The notes under the pieces are model-generated. The model saw only the letters and a program-made list of their open reading frames with translations, had not been told where the DNA came from and ran no database searches. From Stenotrophomonas indicatrix (GTDB lineage: Bacteria > Pseudomonadota > Gammaproteobacteria > Xanthomonadales > Xanthomonadaceae): a stretch of 64,000 nt of DNA. The position numbers and the translations under genes were made by a program. Positions 41,059-50,245 of this stretch are shown here, one piece after another (the first letter of the stretch is position 1; each line of letters opens with the position of its first letter). The stretch spans positions 1,302,001 to 1,366,000 of the forward strand of contig NZ_PEJS01000001.1 in the NCBI RefSeq assembly GCF_002750975.1. Direction: 5' to 3'.

Positions 41059-42483
41059 ATGTCGCCAGTCCAGCCCGGTGCCGCCTCCAACGGCGGTGAG
41101 AACACTGCCTTCATCGTCCTGATCAGTTGCGCCGCCACCCTCGGCGGGTTCCTGTTCGGCTTCGATAGTGGCGTCATCAATGGCACCGTCGATGGCCTGC
41201 GCCAGGCCTTCAACTCCAGCGAGGCCGCGCTCGGCTTCGAGGTCGCCTCGATGCTGCTGGGGTGCGCGATCGGGGCGTTCGTGGCCGGTTGGCTTGGCGA
41301 TCGGCTGGGACGTCGCGGCGTGCTGATCGTGGCGGCCGTGATGTTCCTGGTGTCGGCGCTGGGCGCCGGCGCTGCACATGCCTCCTGGTTGTTCGTCTGC
41401 GCACGCGTGCTCGGCGGGTTCGCTGTCGGTGCGGCCAGCGTGATGTCGCCGGCCTACATCGCCGAAGTCGCCTCTGCGCGCTATCGCGGCCGGCTGGCGA
41501 CCGTGCAGCAGATGGCGATCATCTGCGGCCTGTTCGCAGCGTTCCTCAGCAACTATCTGCTGGCCCGTGCGGCGGGTGCGTCGACCGAGCCGCTCTGGCT
41601 GGGGCAGGAAGCCTGGCGCTGGATGTTCTGGATGCAGGCACTGCCGTCGCTGCTGTTCCTGCTGTTGTTGCTGGTGATCCCGGAAAGCCCGCGCTTCCTG
41701 GTGATGAAGGGCCGGCAGGCGCAGGCGAGGGCGGTGCTTGGCCGGTTGTACGGCGAACGTGCCGCGGTGAACAAGCAGGCCGAGATCGAAGCCAGCCTGT
41801 CCCAGGACCAGCACAAGCCGCGATTCGGCGACCTGCTCAACAAGGCCACCGGCAAGCTGCGCCCCATCGTCTGGGTCGGCATCGGCCTGGCGATGTTCCA
41901 GCAGCTGGTCGGCATCAATGTGGTGTTCTATTACGGCGCGGTGCTGTGGCAGGCGGTGGGTTTCTCGGAAAGCGATGCGCTGCTGATCAACGTCCTGTCC
42001 GGTGCGCTGAGCATCGGCGCCTGCCTGCTGACGGTGATGCTGATCGATCGCATCGGCCGCAAGCCGCTGCTGTGGGTCGGTTCGGTCGGTATGTCGGTGG
42101 CCCTGGTGCTGATGGTGGTGGCCTTCGCCAGCGGCAGCCTGGCCGAGGGGCGCCTGCAGCTGTCCGACGGCATGGGGCGGCTGGCGCTGGTAGCGGCCAA
42201 CGTCTATGTGGTGTTCTTCAACATGTCGTGGGGCCCGGTGATGTGGGTGATGCTGGGCGAGATGTTCCCGAACCAGATCCGCGGCCCGGCGTTGGCCGTG
42301 GCCGGTGCGGCGCAGTGGACGTCGAATTTCGCGATCACCGTGACCTTCCCGATGCTGCTGGCCGGCATCGGCCTGGCCGGTGCGTACGGCATCTACACCG
42401 TGGCCGCGATCCTCTCGATCATCTTCGTCGTCCGCTACGTGCGCGAGACCAAGGGCAAAGAGCTGGAGCAGATGGAAGGCTGA
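41059..42483 (+). CDS. Sugar porter family MFS transporter
   Basis: 474 residues with 12 predicted membrane helices. Sugar-porter signatures: FGFDSGVINGTVDGL, GWLGDRLGRRGVL, PESPRFLVMKGR, QQLVGINVVFYY and the C-terminal RETKGKELEQME. These match XylE/GalP-type proton symporters; the sugar is not certain (glucose, galactose or xylose). Start ATG 41059 with AGGATCC upstream. No catabolic gene is adjacent. Downstream to 42944 (about 460 bases) lie two structured repeats and a terminator, no gene. Confidence 0.9.
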   Translation: MSPVQPGAASNGGENTAFIVLISCAATLGGFLFGFDSGVINGTVDGLRQAFNSSEAALGFEVASMLLGCAIGAFVAGWLGDRLGRRGVLIVAAVMFLVSALGAGAAHASWLFVCARVLGGFAVGAASVMSPAYIAEVASARYRGRLATVQQMAIICGLFAAFLSNYLLARAAGASTEPLWLGQEAWRWMFWMQALPSLLFLLLLLVIPESPRFLVMKGRQAQARAVLGRLYGERAAVNKQAEIEASLSQDQHKPRFGDLLNKATGKLRPIVWVGIGLAMFQQLVGINVVFYYGAVLWQAVGFSESDALLINVLSGALSIGACLLTVMLIDRIGRKPLLWVGSVGMSVALVLMVVAFASGSLAEGRLQLSDGMGRLALVAANVYVVFFNMSWGPVMWVMLGEMFPNQIRGPALAVAGAAQWTSNFAITVTFPMLLAGIGLAGAYGIYTVAAILSIIFVVRYVRETKGKELEQMEG

Positions 42484-42511
42484 TGGCTTGGCCTGAATTT
42501 CAGCGCCTCCC

Positions 42512-42637
42512 TGTTCCGAGGGGAGGCGGCAGGCCAGCCGCTCCAGGACACGCCGTATACCCATCCATGGGGGCTCGATGGCGCCATCCATGGCGCCAAC
42601 GGCCCTGGAGCGGCTGGCCTGCCGCCTTTCGACAGAT
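42512..42637 (+). repeat. Structured repeat, copy D (forward)
   Basis: Arms 42525-42547 and 42604-42626 are perfectly complementary over 23 bp. Core hairpins are CCCAT/ATGGG and GGCGCCAT-CC-ATGGCGCC (42580-42597). The flanks are TTCCGAGGGGAGG before and TTTCGACAGAT after. Confidence 0.88.
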
Positions 42638-42723
42638 CGCGGGTGGCGGACACACGCAAGCGCGTCCGGGCTGATCTGCTTCGGAGGAGCGAGGCTGTTC
42701 TTGATCTTGCCGCCGGCGCGGGA

Positions 42724-42846
42724 ATTGTCAGGAGGGGGCGGGCCACCCTGTCCTGGACCGTTGGCGCCATGGATGGCGCCATCGAGCACCATGGATGGGC
42801 TTTTGCGTGTCCAGGACAGGGTGGCCCGCCCCCTCCCTCGCAGGAA
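42724..42846 (-). repeat. Structured repeat, copy E (inverted)
   Basis: Arms 42731-42757 and 42810-42836 are perfectly complementary over 27 bp, with a sequence unrelated to the arms of copy D 100 bases away. Internal hairpin at 42763-42780. D and E face each other. Confidence 0.88.
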
Positions 42847-42900
42847 CAAGGAGGCGCTCAAGCGACCAGCCCAGTCGGCGACACGATTCCGGAAAACAGA

Positions 42901-42926
42901 AAAGCCCGCACAAGGCGGGCTTTTTC
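42901..42926 (-). terminator. Intrinsic terminator of tRNA-Glu
   Basis: AAAGCCCGC (42901-42909) pairs with GCGGGCTTT (42915-42923). On the minus strand, a T-rich tail follows. It lies 19 bases past the tRNA. Confidence 0.88.
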
Positions 42927-42944
42927 GGTTCCTGCTGCGGCGAC

Positions 42945-43019
42945 TGGTGCTCCCTAGGGGACTCGAACCCCTGTTTTAGCCTTGAGAGGGCCACGTCCTA
43001 ACCACTAGACGAAGGGAGC
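42945..43019 (-). tRNA. tRNA-Glu (anticodon CTC)
   Basis: 75 nt with encoded CCA. Acceptor GCTCCCT at 43019-43013. The anticodon stem TGGCC/GGCTA (one G-T pair) surrounds loop CTCTCAA, giving anticodon CTC for GAG codons. T-arm GGGGTTCGAGTCCCC. Divergent from pcnB, 43 bases away. Confidence 0.96.
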
Positions 43020-43062
43020 AGTGTGTCGCTGCCGGTGCAGGAGCGCTAGTATATGCACCTCG

Positions 43063-44448
43063 ATGCCATTGGGCAATCCCGAAACTTCAACCGGAAGCGC
43101 CAACATCATTTCCTCTGCTACATCACCGTTCAGCCTGCGCGTCATCCCGCGCGACCAGCACACGATCTCCCGCAAGGACATCAGCCCGAACGCTTTGCGC
43201 GTGCTTTATCGACTGCGCGATGCCGGCTTCGGCGCCTACCTTGTCGGCGGCGCGGTGCGCGATCTGCTGGTCAATGGCCAACCCAAGGATTTCGACGTGG
43301 CCACCGATGCCACGCCCGAACAGGTCAAGCAGTTGTTCCGCAACTGCCGCCTGATCGGCCGCCGTTTCCGCCTGGCCCATGTTGTGTTCGGCCGCGAGAT
43401 CATCGAAGTCGCCACCTTCCGTGCCAACATCGATGACGGCAGCGGCGACCGCGAGATGGAAAACGGCATGCTCGTGCGCGACAACGTGTACGGCAGCATC
43501 GAAGACGACGCCATCCGCCGCGACTTCACCTGCAATGCCCTGTATTACGCCATCGAGGACTTCTCGGTGCGTGACTACACCGGCGGCTTCGAAGACGTGC
43601 AGGCACGCCTGATGAAGCTCATCGGCGACCCGGTGCAGCGTTACCAGGAAGACCCGGTGCGCATGCTGCGTGCGGTCCGCCTGGCGGCCAAGCTCGGCTT
43701 CCAGATCGAAGAGGGAACCGCCGCACCGATCCCGCAGCTGGCCGGCCTGCTCAACGAAGCCGCACCGGCGCGTCTGTTCGAGGAAGTCCTGAAGCTGTTC
43801 CTGTCCGGGCATGGCGTTGCCAGCTTCGAAGGACTGGAACGCTACGGCCTGTTCGACGTGCTGTTCCCGGAAAGCGCCAAGGCGCTGAAGTCGAACCGCA
43901 CCGGCGCGCTGCGTCGCATGCTGGTCGAGGGCCTGGCCAACACCGATGCACGCGTGGCCAATGACGAGCCCGTGTCGCCGGCGTTCCTGTTCGCGCTGCT
44001 CCTGTGGCCGGCGTATTGCCGCGCACAGGCAACGCTGCTCAAGCAGGGCGTGGCACCGGAAGAGGCACAGCGTCGTGCCGCCGACCGTGTCACCGTGCAG
44101 CAGCTGAGCACCATTGCATTGCCGCGCCGTTTCTCGCTGCCGATGCAGGAGATCTGGCTGCTGCAGGCGCGCTTCAGTTCGCGCCAGCGCAAGCGCGTGA
44201 TGCGCACGCTCAGCCACCCCCGTTTCCGTGCCGCCTTCGATTTCCTGGCCCTGCGCCAGGTGGCATCGGCAGAGCACGAAGCCGACGTCGCGTTCTGGCG
44301 CGAAGCGCAGGCGCAGTCCGGGCATGAGCTGGATTCGTCGCTGGATTCCCTGCACAGCGATGCCGGCGATGAGGAGGGTGGAGCGCCGCGCAAGCGTCGT
44401 CGTCGCCGTCGTCGTCCCGATGGCGCAGCTGCCGGTGCTGCCGAGTAA
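43063..44448 (+). CDS. pcnB: Poly(A) polymerase I
   Basis: 461 residues, near the 465 of E. coli PcnB. Class II nucleotidyltransferase motifs: YLVGGAVRDLLV, KDFDVATDATPEQV (catalytic aspartates) and RRFRLAHVVFGREIIEV; the N-terminal lead VIPRDQHTISRKDIS is that of PcnB rather than a CCA enzyme. A basic C-terminal tail (RKRRRRRRRP) suits RNA binding. It adds 3' A-tails that speed RNA decay. Start ATG 43063 is the best available, though its ribosome site is weak. Followed after 3 bases by folK, a widely conserved pair. Confidence 0.94.
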   Translation: MPLGNPETSTGSANIISSATSPFSLRVIPRDQHTISRKDISPNALRVLYRLRDAGFGAYLVGGAVRDLLVNGQPKDFDVATDATPEQVKQLFRNCRLIGRRFRLAHVVFGREIIEVATFRANIDDGSGDREMENGMLVRDNVYGSIEDDAIRRDFTCNALYYAIEDFSVRDYTGGFEDVQARLMKLIGDPVQRYQEDPVRMLRAVRLAAKLGFQIEEGTAAPIPQLAGLLNEAAPARLFEEVLKLFLSGHGVASFEGLERYGLFDVLFPESAKALKSNRTGALRRMLVEGLANTDARVANDEPVSPAFLFALLLWPAYCRAQATLLKQGVAPEEAQRRAADRVTVQQLSTIALPRRFSLPMQEIWLLQARFSSRQRKRVMRTLSHPRFRAAFDFLALRQVASAEHEADVAFWREAQAQSGHELDSSLDSLHSDAGDEEGGAPRKRRRRRRRPDGAAAGAAE

Positions 44449-44451
44449 TCC

Positions 44452-44937
44452 ATGACCGGTGCCTGGATCGGGCTGGGCGCCAATCTTGGCGACGCAGCCA
44501 ACACCGTCCGCGCGGCCATTGCCGCGCTGGACGAGCTGCCCGGAACCCGGCTGAGGCAGGCCTCGCGGTTGTACGCGACGCCGGCATGGGGCAACGAGGA
44601 CCAGCCACCGTTCGTCAACGCAGTGGCCTCGGTCGACACCGATCTGCCCGCCGTCGAGCTGCTGCAGGCCATGCTCGCGCTGGAGCAGCGCTTCGGCCGC
44701 GTACGTGATCCCGCCGTGCACTGGGGGCCGCGTGCGCTGGATCTGGATCTGCTGCTGTTCGGCGAGCAGGTGCTGGACCTGCCCGAGCTGAAGGTGCCGC
44801 ATCCCTACCTGCACGAGCGTGCGTTCGTGTTGGTGCCATTGGCCGAAATCGCCGCCGATCTGGCCATTCCCGGCCACGGTCGCGTACGGGATGCAGTGAT
44901 GCGGGTGGATGCCTGCGGGATCGCGCCGTTAGGGTGA
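44452..44937 (+). CDS. folK: HPPK, 6-hydroxymethyl-dihydropterin pyrophosphokinase
   Basis: 161 residues. It transfers pyrophosphate from ATP to hydroxymethyl-dihydropterin in folate synthesis. Motifs: [14 protein letters not shown] at the N-terminus, [16 protein letters not shown], and the signature [15 protein letters not shown] with metal-binding aspartates, then [16 protein letters not shown]. It follows pcnB directly and precedes panB, so folate and pantothenate genes share a cluster, as in many gammaproteobacteria. Confidence 0.95.
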   Translation: MTGAWIGLGANLGDAANTVRAAIAALDELPGTRLRQASRLYATPAWGNEDQPPFVNAVASVDTDLPAVELLQAMLALEQRFGRVRDPAVHWGPRALDLDLLLFGEQVLDLPELKVPHPYLHERAFVLVPLAEIAADLAIPGHGRVRDAVMRVDACGIAPLG

Positions 44938-44971
44938 TAATGCCCGGGTTATCTCCCCCGGTTATCAGCAC

Positions 44972-45787
44972 ATGAGCACCCACGCAGACAGCAAGCCCTG
45001 GACCGTTCCCGCCCTGGCCGAGGCCAAGCGCAATGGCCAGAAGCTGGTCATGTTGACCGCCTACGACGCAGGCTTCGCCCGCACCTTCGATGCCAATGGC
45101 GTCGACCTGATCCTGATCGGCGATTCGCTGGGCATGGTCGTGCAGGGGCACGATTCGACCCTGCCGGTGACCGTCGCCGACATGGTCTATCACACCCGCG
45201 CAGTCGCCCGCGTGCTGCAGCGTGCGCTGCTGATCGCCGACCTGCCGTTCGGCGCCGATGCCACCCCGGAACGCGCGCTGGATGCTTCGCTGCAGCTGCT
45301 GCAGGCGGGTGCGGAGATGGTCAAGATCGAAGGCGCCGGCTTCAAGGTCGACATCATCCGCTACCTGGTCGAGCGCGAGATCCCGGTCTGTTCGCACCTG
45401 GGCCTGACCCCGCAGTCGGTGCTGCGCCTGGGTGGCTTCAAGATCCAGGGTCGTGGTGATGCCGCGCGCCAGCTGGTGGACGATGCCAAGGCCGTGGCTG
45501 AAGCCGGTGCCAGCATCATGGTGCTCGAATGCGTGCCGACCCCGGTTGCCGCCGCCGTCACCGCCGCAGTGCCTGTGCCGACCATCGGTATCGGTGCCGG
45601 TCCGCAGTGCGACGGCCAGGTGCTGGTGCTGCACGATTTCCTCGGTCTGGACAGCGGCCACCGTCGCCCGAAGTTCGTCAAGGACTTCCTGGCTGAAGGC
45701 GGTTCGGTGGCCGGCGCCACCCGTGCCTACGCCGATGCCGTGCGCGATGGCAGCTTCCCCGACGAAGAACACGCGTACGCCCAATGA
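44972..45787 (+). CDS. panB: Ketopantoate hydroxymethyltransferase
   Basis: 271 residues; first step of pantothenate synthesis, adding a one-carbon unit from methylene-THF to ketoisovalerate. Motifs: [37 protein letters not shown] (Mg-binding Asp) and VKIEGAG with catalytic Glu; [15 protein letters not shown] near 210. Its stop overlaps panC (ATGA at 45784). Upstream, the short repeat CCCGGGTTATC / CCCCGGTTATC precedes the start; its role is unknown. Confidence 0.97.
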   Translation: MSTHADSKPWTVPALAEAKRNGQKLVMLTAYDAGFARTFDANGVDLILIGDSLGMVVQGHDSTLPVTVADMVYHTRAVARVLQRALLIADLPFGADATPERALDASLQLLQAGAEMVKIEGAGFKVDIIRYLVEREIPVCSHLGLTPQSVLRLGGFKIQGRGDAARQLVDDAKAVAEAGASIMVLECVPTPVAAAVTAAVPVPTIGIGAGPQCDGQVLVLHDFLGLDSGHRRPKFVKDFLAEGGSVAGATRAYADAVRDGSFPDEEHAYAQ

Positions 45788-46623
45788 TCCAGACCTTCAA
45801 CGAACTCGGTGCGCTGCGCGCGCAGATCGCGCAGTGGAAGGGCGAGGGCCTGCGCGTGGCGCTGGTGCCGACCATGGGCAACCTGCACGGCGGGCACCAC
45901 GCGCTGGTCACCCTGGCAAAGCAGTACGCCGACAAGGTGGTGGCCAGCATCTTCGTCAACCCGACACAGTTCGGGCCGAACGAGGATTTCAGCCGCTATC
46001 CGCGCACCCCCGAAGCCGATGTAGCCGGGCTGGAGCAGGTGGGCTGCGATGCGGTGTGGCTGCCCAGCGTCGAAGCGATGTACCCGCTGGGCGTGGACAA
46101 GACCACGCAGATGCATGCGCCTGGCGTCAGCGAGGTACTGGAAGGCGCCAGCCGCCCGGGCCATTTCGATGGCGTGTGCACGGTGGTGGCGCGGCTGTTC
46201 CTGCAGGTACAGCCGGATGTGGCCGTGTTCGGCCGCAAGGACTACCAGCAGCTGGCGGTCATCAAGCAGATGGTGGCCGAGCTGTCGTTCCCGATCCAGA
46301 TCGTCGGTGCCGAGATCGTGCGTGATGAGGATGGCCTGGCCAAGAGCTCGCGCAACCAGTACCTCAGCGCCGAGCAGCGCCCCTTGGCGACCACCCTTCA
46401 CCGCACCCTGCTGGGCATGCGCGAAGGCTATGTGGCCGGGCATGCGCGTGAACGCATCGAGGCCGACGCCGTCGCTGCGCTGCAGGCAGCGGGCTTCCAG
46501 GTGGATTACGCGGTACTGCGCACTCCGGAGCTGGCCGAGCCGAGTTTCGATGGCGGCGGCCGCGTGGCCCTGATCGCCGCGCGCCTGGGCACCACCCGGT
46601 TGATCGACAACCTGGAGTTCTGA
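45784..46623 (+). CDS. panC: Pantothenate synthetase
   Basis: 279 residues; condenses pantoate with beta-alanine using ATP. HIGH-like motif in [15 protein letters not shown], substrate motif [27 protein letters not shown] and the KMSKS-like segment [13 protein letters not shown]. Translationally coupled to panB by a 4-base overlap. Between it and panD lies a small membrane-protein gene not usually present in this operon. Confidence 0.97.
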   Translation: MIQTFNELGALRAQIAQWKGEGLRVALVPTMGNLHGGHHALVTLAKQYADKVVASIFVNPTQFGPNEDFSRYPRTPEADVAGLEQVGCDAVWLPSVEAMYPLGVDKTTQMHAPGVSEVLEGASRPGHFDGVCTVVARLFLQVQPDVAVFGRKDYQQLAVIKQMVAELSFPIQIVGAEIVRDEDGLAKSSRNQYLSAEQRPLATTLHRTLLGMREGYVAGHARERIEADAVAALQAAGFQVDYAVLRTPELAEPSFDGGGRVALIAARLGTTRLIDNLEF

Positions 46624-46695
46624 ACCGCCCCGCGCGGTTGTGCAGGGCGCCCGCAGTGGGCGCCCGTGTTCGCCGGGCAAGGATGACCTGCCGAT

Positions 46696-47190
46696 ATGAC
46701 CTCGTTTCCAGCCAGCCCCGGCCGCCGCGCCGTGGCGGCGATCCTGGCGGTGTTCGCCGCCGCGCTGCTGCCTTCGCTGGTGATCGGTGGCCTGATCGCC
46801 GGTCTCAGTCTCGGCCAGGAAGTGGCCACGGCCGCGCTGGCGGCCGCATTGATGTTCGTGCTGGCCTTCGCCCACGCCGTGGCGGTGCTGCTGCCGATGG
46901 GCCTGATCCTGCTGTCTTCCGGCCGCCTGCGCTGGGTGTGGTTCGCGCTGGTCGGGGCAGGGCTGGGCGCGCTGGCCATGGCCACTTGTGCCTGGCCCGA
47001 CGGCTCTGGCGGCGCTCTGATGAGCCCGCTGTCCTCTGCGGGCAACTTCGACTGGGCCAGCTATGCCTTCTCGGTACTGGTGGCGGCCGGATTCGGCCTG
47101 ATGGCCGGACTGGCGTTCCATGCCGTGTTCCGGGCCGTGCTGGCCGGTGCCGCGGCGCCATCGCCGGGCGCACAGCAGCGCACCGGCTGA
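46696..47190 (+). CDS. Four-helix membrane protein, unknown function
   Basis: 164 residues, alanine-rich, with about four transmembrane helices (near 15-38, 44-72, 78-98 and 122-150). It starts at ATG 46696 with AAGGATG upstream. I do not recognise a family. It sits between panC and panD in the same direction, with gaps of 72 and 87 bases, and might have a separate promoter. A role in pantothenate or beta-alanine transport would be a guess only. Confidence 0.65.
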   Translation: MTSFPASPGRRAVAAILAVFAAALLPSLVIGGLIAGLSLGQEVATAALAAALMFVLAFAHAVAVLLPMGLILLSSGRLRWVWFALVGAGLGALAMATCAWPDGSGGALMSPLSSAGNFDWASYAFSVLVAAGFGLMAGLAFHAVFRAVLAGAAAPSPGAQQRTG

Positions 47191-47277
47191 ACGGTCTTCA
47201 GCATCCTGCGGCCGCTACCTGACGGTTGCCGCGTGGGTGCTAGAATCCGCTCTTTCCTTTGCCGTTGCAGCGCCCCC

Positions 47278-47658
47278 ATGCACCTGTCCCTGCTCAAGAC
47301 CAAGATCCACCGCGCCACCGTCACCCATTCCGAGCTGAACTACGAAGGCTCCATCGCCATCGATGACAACCTGCTGGCTGCCACCGGCATCCGTGAGTTC
47401 GAGCAGGTGCACATCTGGGACGTGACCAACGGTGCGCGCTTCTCGACCTATGCGATCCGCGCCGAAGCCGGCAGCGGCGTCGTCTCGCTCAATGGTGGCG
47501 CCGCGCGCCACGTGCAGGTCGGTGACATCATCATCATTGCCGCCTTCGCCAGCATGACCGAGCAGGAAGCCGACAGCTTCAAGCCGAAGCTGGTGTACGT
47601 GGATGGCAACAACCAGATTTCCCACACCAACGACACGATCCCGACCCAGGCCGCATGA
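47278..47658 (+). CDS. panD: Aspartate 1-decarboxylase
   Basis: 126 residues, identical in length to E. coli PanD. The proenzyme self-cleaves between Gly24 and Ser25 ([10 protein letters not shown]) to make the pyruvoyl cofactor, then makes beta-alanine from aspartate for pantothenate. Start ATG 47278 ([20 protein letters not shown]). Its stop overlaps the pgi start. Confidence 0.97.
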   Translation: MHLSLLKTKIHRATVTHSELNYEGSIAIDDNLLAATGIREFEQVHIWDVTNGARFSTYAIRAEAGSGVVSLNGGAARHVQVGDIIIIAAFASMTEQEADSFKPKLVYVDGNNQISHTNDTIPTQAA

Positions 47659-49169
47659 CAACGAACAACGGATTCGACTCGCTGCATTCCCACGCCCAGC
47701 GCCTGAAGGGCGCAAGCATTCCCGGCCTGCTCGCCGCCGAACCCGGCCGTGTACAGGACCTGGCGCTGCGGGTCGGTCCGTTGTATGTCAACTTCGCCCG
47801 GCAGAAATACGATGCCGCAGCGTTGCAGGCGCTGTTGGCGCTGGCTGCCGAACGTGATGTCGGCGGCGCCATCACGCGCCTGTTCCGTGGCGAGCAGGTC
47901 AACCTGACCGAAGGCCGCGCTGCGCTGCATACCGCGTTGCGCGGTGATGTAGTCGATGCGCCGGTGGCGGCCGAGGCCTATGCCACCGCGCGCGGCATCC
48001 GCCAGCGCATGGGCGTGCTGGTGCGCGCGCTGGAAGACAGCGGCGTGACCGATGTGGTCAGCGTCGGCATTGGCGGTTCCGATCTCGGCCCGCGACTGGT
48101 CGCCGATGCGCTGCGCCCGGTCACAGGCGCACGCCTGCGCGTGCATTTCGTGTCGAACGTGGACGGCGCCGCCATGCAGCGCACGCTGGCCACGCTGGAT
48201 CCGGCGAAGACCGCCGGCATCCTCATTTCCAAGACCTTTGGTACCCAGGAAACCCTGCTCAACGGCCAGATCCTGCATGACTGGCTGGGCGGCAGCGACC
48301 GTCTGTACGCGGTCAGCGCCAATCCGGAACGCGCCGCCAAGGCCTTCGCCATTGCCGCCGAGCGCGTGCTGCCGATGTGGGACTGGGTGGGCGGCCGCTA
48401 TTCGCTGTGGTCGGCCGTCGGTTTCCCGATCGCACTGGCCATCGGCTTCGAGCGCTTCGAGCAGCTGCTGGAAGGTGCCGCGCAGATGGATGCGCATGCG
48501 CTGGACGCACCGTTGGAGCGCAACCTGCCGGTGCTGCACGGCCTGACCGACATCTGGAACCGCAATCTGCTGGGCTACGCCACGCATGCGGTGATGACCT
48601 ACGACCAGCGCCTGGCGCTGCTGCCGGCCTACCTGCAGCAGCTGGTGATGGAAAGCCTGGGCAAGCGCGTGCAGCGCGATGGCCAGCCGGTCACCACCGA
48701 CACCGTGCCGGTGTGGTGGGGCGGTGCGGGCACCGATGTGCAGCACAGCTTCTTCCAGGCGCTGCACCAGGGCACCAGCATCATCCCAGCCGATTTCATC
48801 GGCTGCGTGCACAACGATGATCCGTATACGGTCAACCACCAGGCGCTGATGGCCAACCTGCTGGCGCAGACCGAAGCACTGGCCAACGGCCAGGGCAGCG
48901 ACGATCCGCACCGCGATTACCCGGGCGGCCGCCCGAGCACGATGATCCTGCTCGACGCGCTCACCCCGCAGGCGCTGGGCGCCTTGATCGCGATGTACGA
49001 GCACGCGGTGTACGTGCAGTCGGTGATCTGGAACATCAACGCTTTCGACCAGTTCGGTGTCGAACTGGGCAAGCAGCTGGCCAGTGGCCTGCTGCCGGCC
49101 CTGCAGGGCGAGGATGTCCAGATCAATGATCCGCTGACCCGTGAGTTGCTGGCTCAGCTGAAGGGCTGA
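47655..49169 (+). CDS. pgi: Glucose-6-phosphate isomerase
   Basis: 504 residues, interconverts glucose-6-phosphate and fructose-6-phosphate. Motifs: [52 protein letters not shown] and the late signature [17 protein letters not shown]. It is shorter than E. coli Pgi (549) but regular for Xanthomonadaceae. ATGA overlap with panD. The last 66 bases (49104-49169) recur at 50090-50155, at the end of the following gene. Confidence 0.96.
   Translation: MTTNNGFDSLHSHAQRLKGASIPGLLAAEPGRVQDLALRVGPLYVNFARQKYDAAALQALLALAAERDVGGAITRLFRGEQVNLTEGRAALHTALRGDVVDAPVAAEAYATARGIRQRMGVLVRALEDSGVTDVVSVGIGGSDLGPRLVADALRPVTGARLRVHFVSNVDGAAMQRTLATLDPAKTAGILISKTFGTQETLLNGQILHDWLGGSDRLYAVSANPERAAKAFAIAAERVLPMWDWVGGRYSLWSAVGFPIALAIGFERFEQLLEGAAQMDAHALDAPLERNLPVLHGLTDIWNRNLLGYATHAVMTYDQRLALLPAYLQQLVMESLGKRVQRDGQPVTTDTVPVWWGGAGTDVQHSFFQALHQGTSIIPADFIGCVHNDDPYTVNHQALMANLLAQTEALANGQGSDDPHRDYPGGRPSTMILLDALTPQALGALIAMYEHAVYVQSVIWNINAFDQFGVELGKQLASGLLPALQGEDVQINDPLTRELLAQLKG
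49104..49169 (+). repeat. Direct repeat, left copy (pgi 3' end)
   Basis: 66 bases encoding [21 protein letters not shown] and the stop. The right copy at 50090-50155 differs at only three bases and encodes the same peptide with LRG. The repeats are 986 bases apart. Confidence 0.93.
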
Positions 49170-49183
49170 GCGCGGCGCGCCGG

Positions 49184-50155
49184 ATGCGTGCGTCGATGCA
49201 CTGGCGCGACCTCGTTCGACGAAGGCAGCCCGAGGTGTGGGCGGGTCTGCACCTGACCGTGCAGGCCCCCGTGCGCCCTGCGCTTGTGGTTTCGGTCTGC
49301 CCGCCGGACCGCATACGGGTGGGTACCGAGGAACGCCCCATGTTGTGGGCGAGGGTGGAGCCCGACTACTTCGGCGTGGACCTGCTTCGCAGCGCCTCCC
49401 CGGCCTCGCCGGCGATCATTCCACCGATCACGGCTGCCGAGGCGCGGGCGTTGCATTCGGATGATCCGGTGCGGACTGCCGCAGCGTGGGCACGTCATTT
49501 CGCACGGGCCCTTACCCGTTCGGATCGATCTCCGCTGGCACAGGGCGAATGGCTGCTGCAGCCGACGCTGCATGGCCTGGAGCGTGCGCGGATGCCGCTC
49601 ACGCTCGCGTCAGATGCGCTGGCCCGACCGGCGGTCGATACCTTGGACTGGTCGAGCGTGACGCACGGCGAATGCCTGCCTCCTGTCCTGCTGCGGGCAC
49701 CGTCACTGGCCACGGATGGGCGGGTCAAGGCCTGGGCCAGGCAGGCCCGGGCAGGATCACTGCCACCGGTGCTGCTGATGTGGATCAGTGGCCTGCAGGC
49801 ACACGTGGTGCTGGACGGACACGACCGGCTGCAGGCCGCCGTGCAGGAGGGCGCAGATGTGCCGGTGCTGGTTCTGCTGCGTCATGGCGAGCGGTGCGTG
49901 GATGAGCAGGGCCTGGCGCGGGCTGACATCATCGTCGAGCGGTCTGGCGGCGCGGACATGACAGTCGAGGCCCGCAACCGACTGCTGCTCGATCTGTATA
50001 GCCCTGCGCGCGACGTCCTGCCCAGTCGGGCAGATCTGATGCGTGGTGGGGTGGATCAATGGGTTGCAGAAGTGGACGCCGAGGCCAGGCAGGGCGAGGA
50101 TGTCCAGATCAATGATCCGCTGACCCGTGAGCTGCTGGCGCAGCTGAGGGGCTGA
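49184..50155 (+). CDS. Unknown protein ending in a copied Pgi tail
   Basis: 323 residues from ATG 49184, 14 bases after pgi. No signal peptide or membrane helix. A central motif, AHVVLDGHDRLQAAVQEG (about residues 206-223), resembles the ParB/sulfiredoxin-like fold signature LDGHHRL, but a full domain is not clear. The last 21 residues are nearly identical to the Pgi C-terminus, and the DNA behind them is a direct repeat. The gene therefore arrived by, or was fused through, duplication of the pgi 3' end. Function unknown. Confidence 0.7.
   Translation: MRASMHWRDLVRRRQPEVWAGLHLTVQAPVRPALVVSVCPPDRIRVGTEERPMLWARVEPDYFGVDLLRSASPASPAIIPPITAAEARALHSDDPVRTAAAWARHFARALTRSDRSPLAQGEWLLQPTLHGLERARMPLTLASDALARPAVDTLDWSSVTHGECLPPVLLRAPSLATDGRVKAWARQARAGSLPPVLLMWISGLQAHVVLDGHDRLQAAVQEGADVPVLVLLRHGERCVDEQGLARADIIVERSGGADMTVEARNRLLLDLYSPARDVLPSRADLMRGGVDQWVAEVDAEARQGEDVQINDPLTRELLAQLRG
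50090..50155 (+). repeat. Direct repeat, right copy
   Basis: Near-identical to 49104-49169 (63 of 66 bases) and includes a stop codon. Together the copies bracket one gene. Confidence 0.93.
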
Positions 50156-50167
50156 CGCGGGCGGGGA

Positions 50168-50233
50168 ATGCCGCCGGGCATTGCCCGGCGCTACCCTTCG
50201 TCATGCCGGTAGCGCCGGGCCATGCCCGGCGAA
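50168..50233. repeat. Inverted pair of GTAG REP hairpins
   Basis: GCCGGGCATTGCCCGGCGCTACC and, facing it, GGTAGCGCCGGGC-CATGCCCGGCG. A REP doublet between convergent genes (unknown protein and response regulator). Confidence 0.88.
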
Positions 50234-50245
50234 TACGACGACGCA

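Noticed and set aside
49184..50155. Interpretation as a frameshifted or partial second pgi gene
   Set aside because: Only the last 21 residues match Pgi; the other 300 residues have no similarity to it in this frame.
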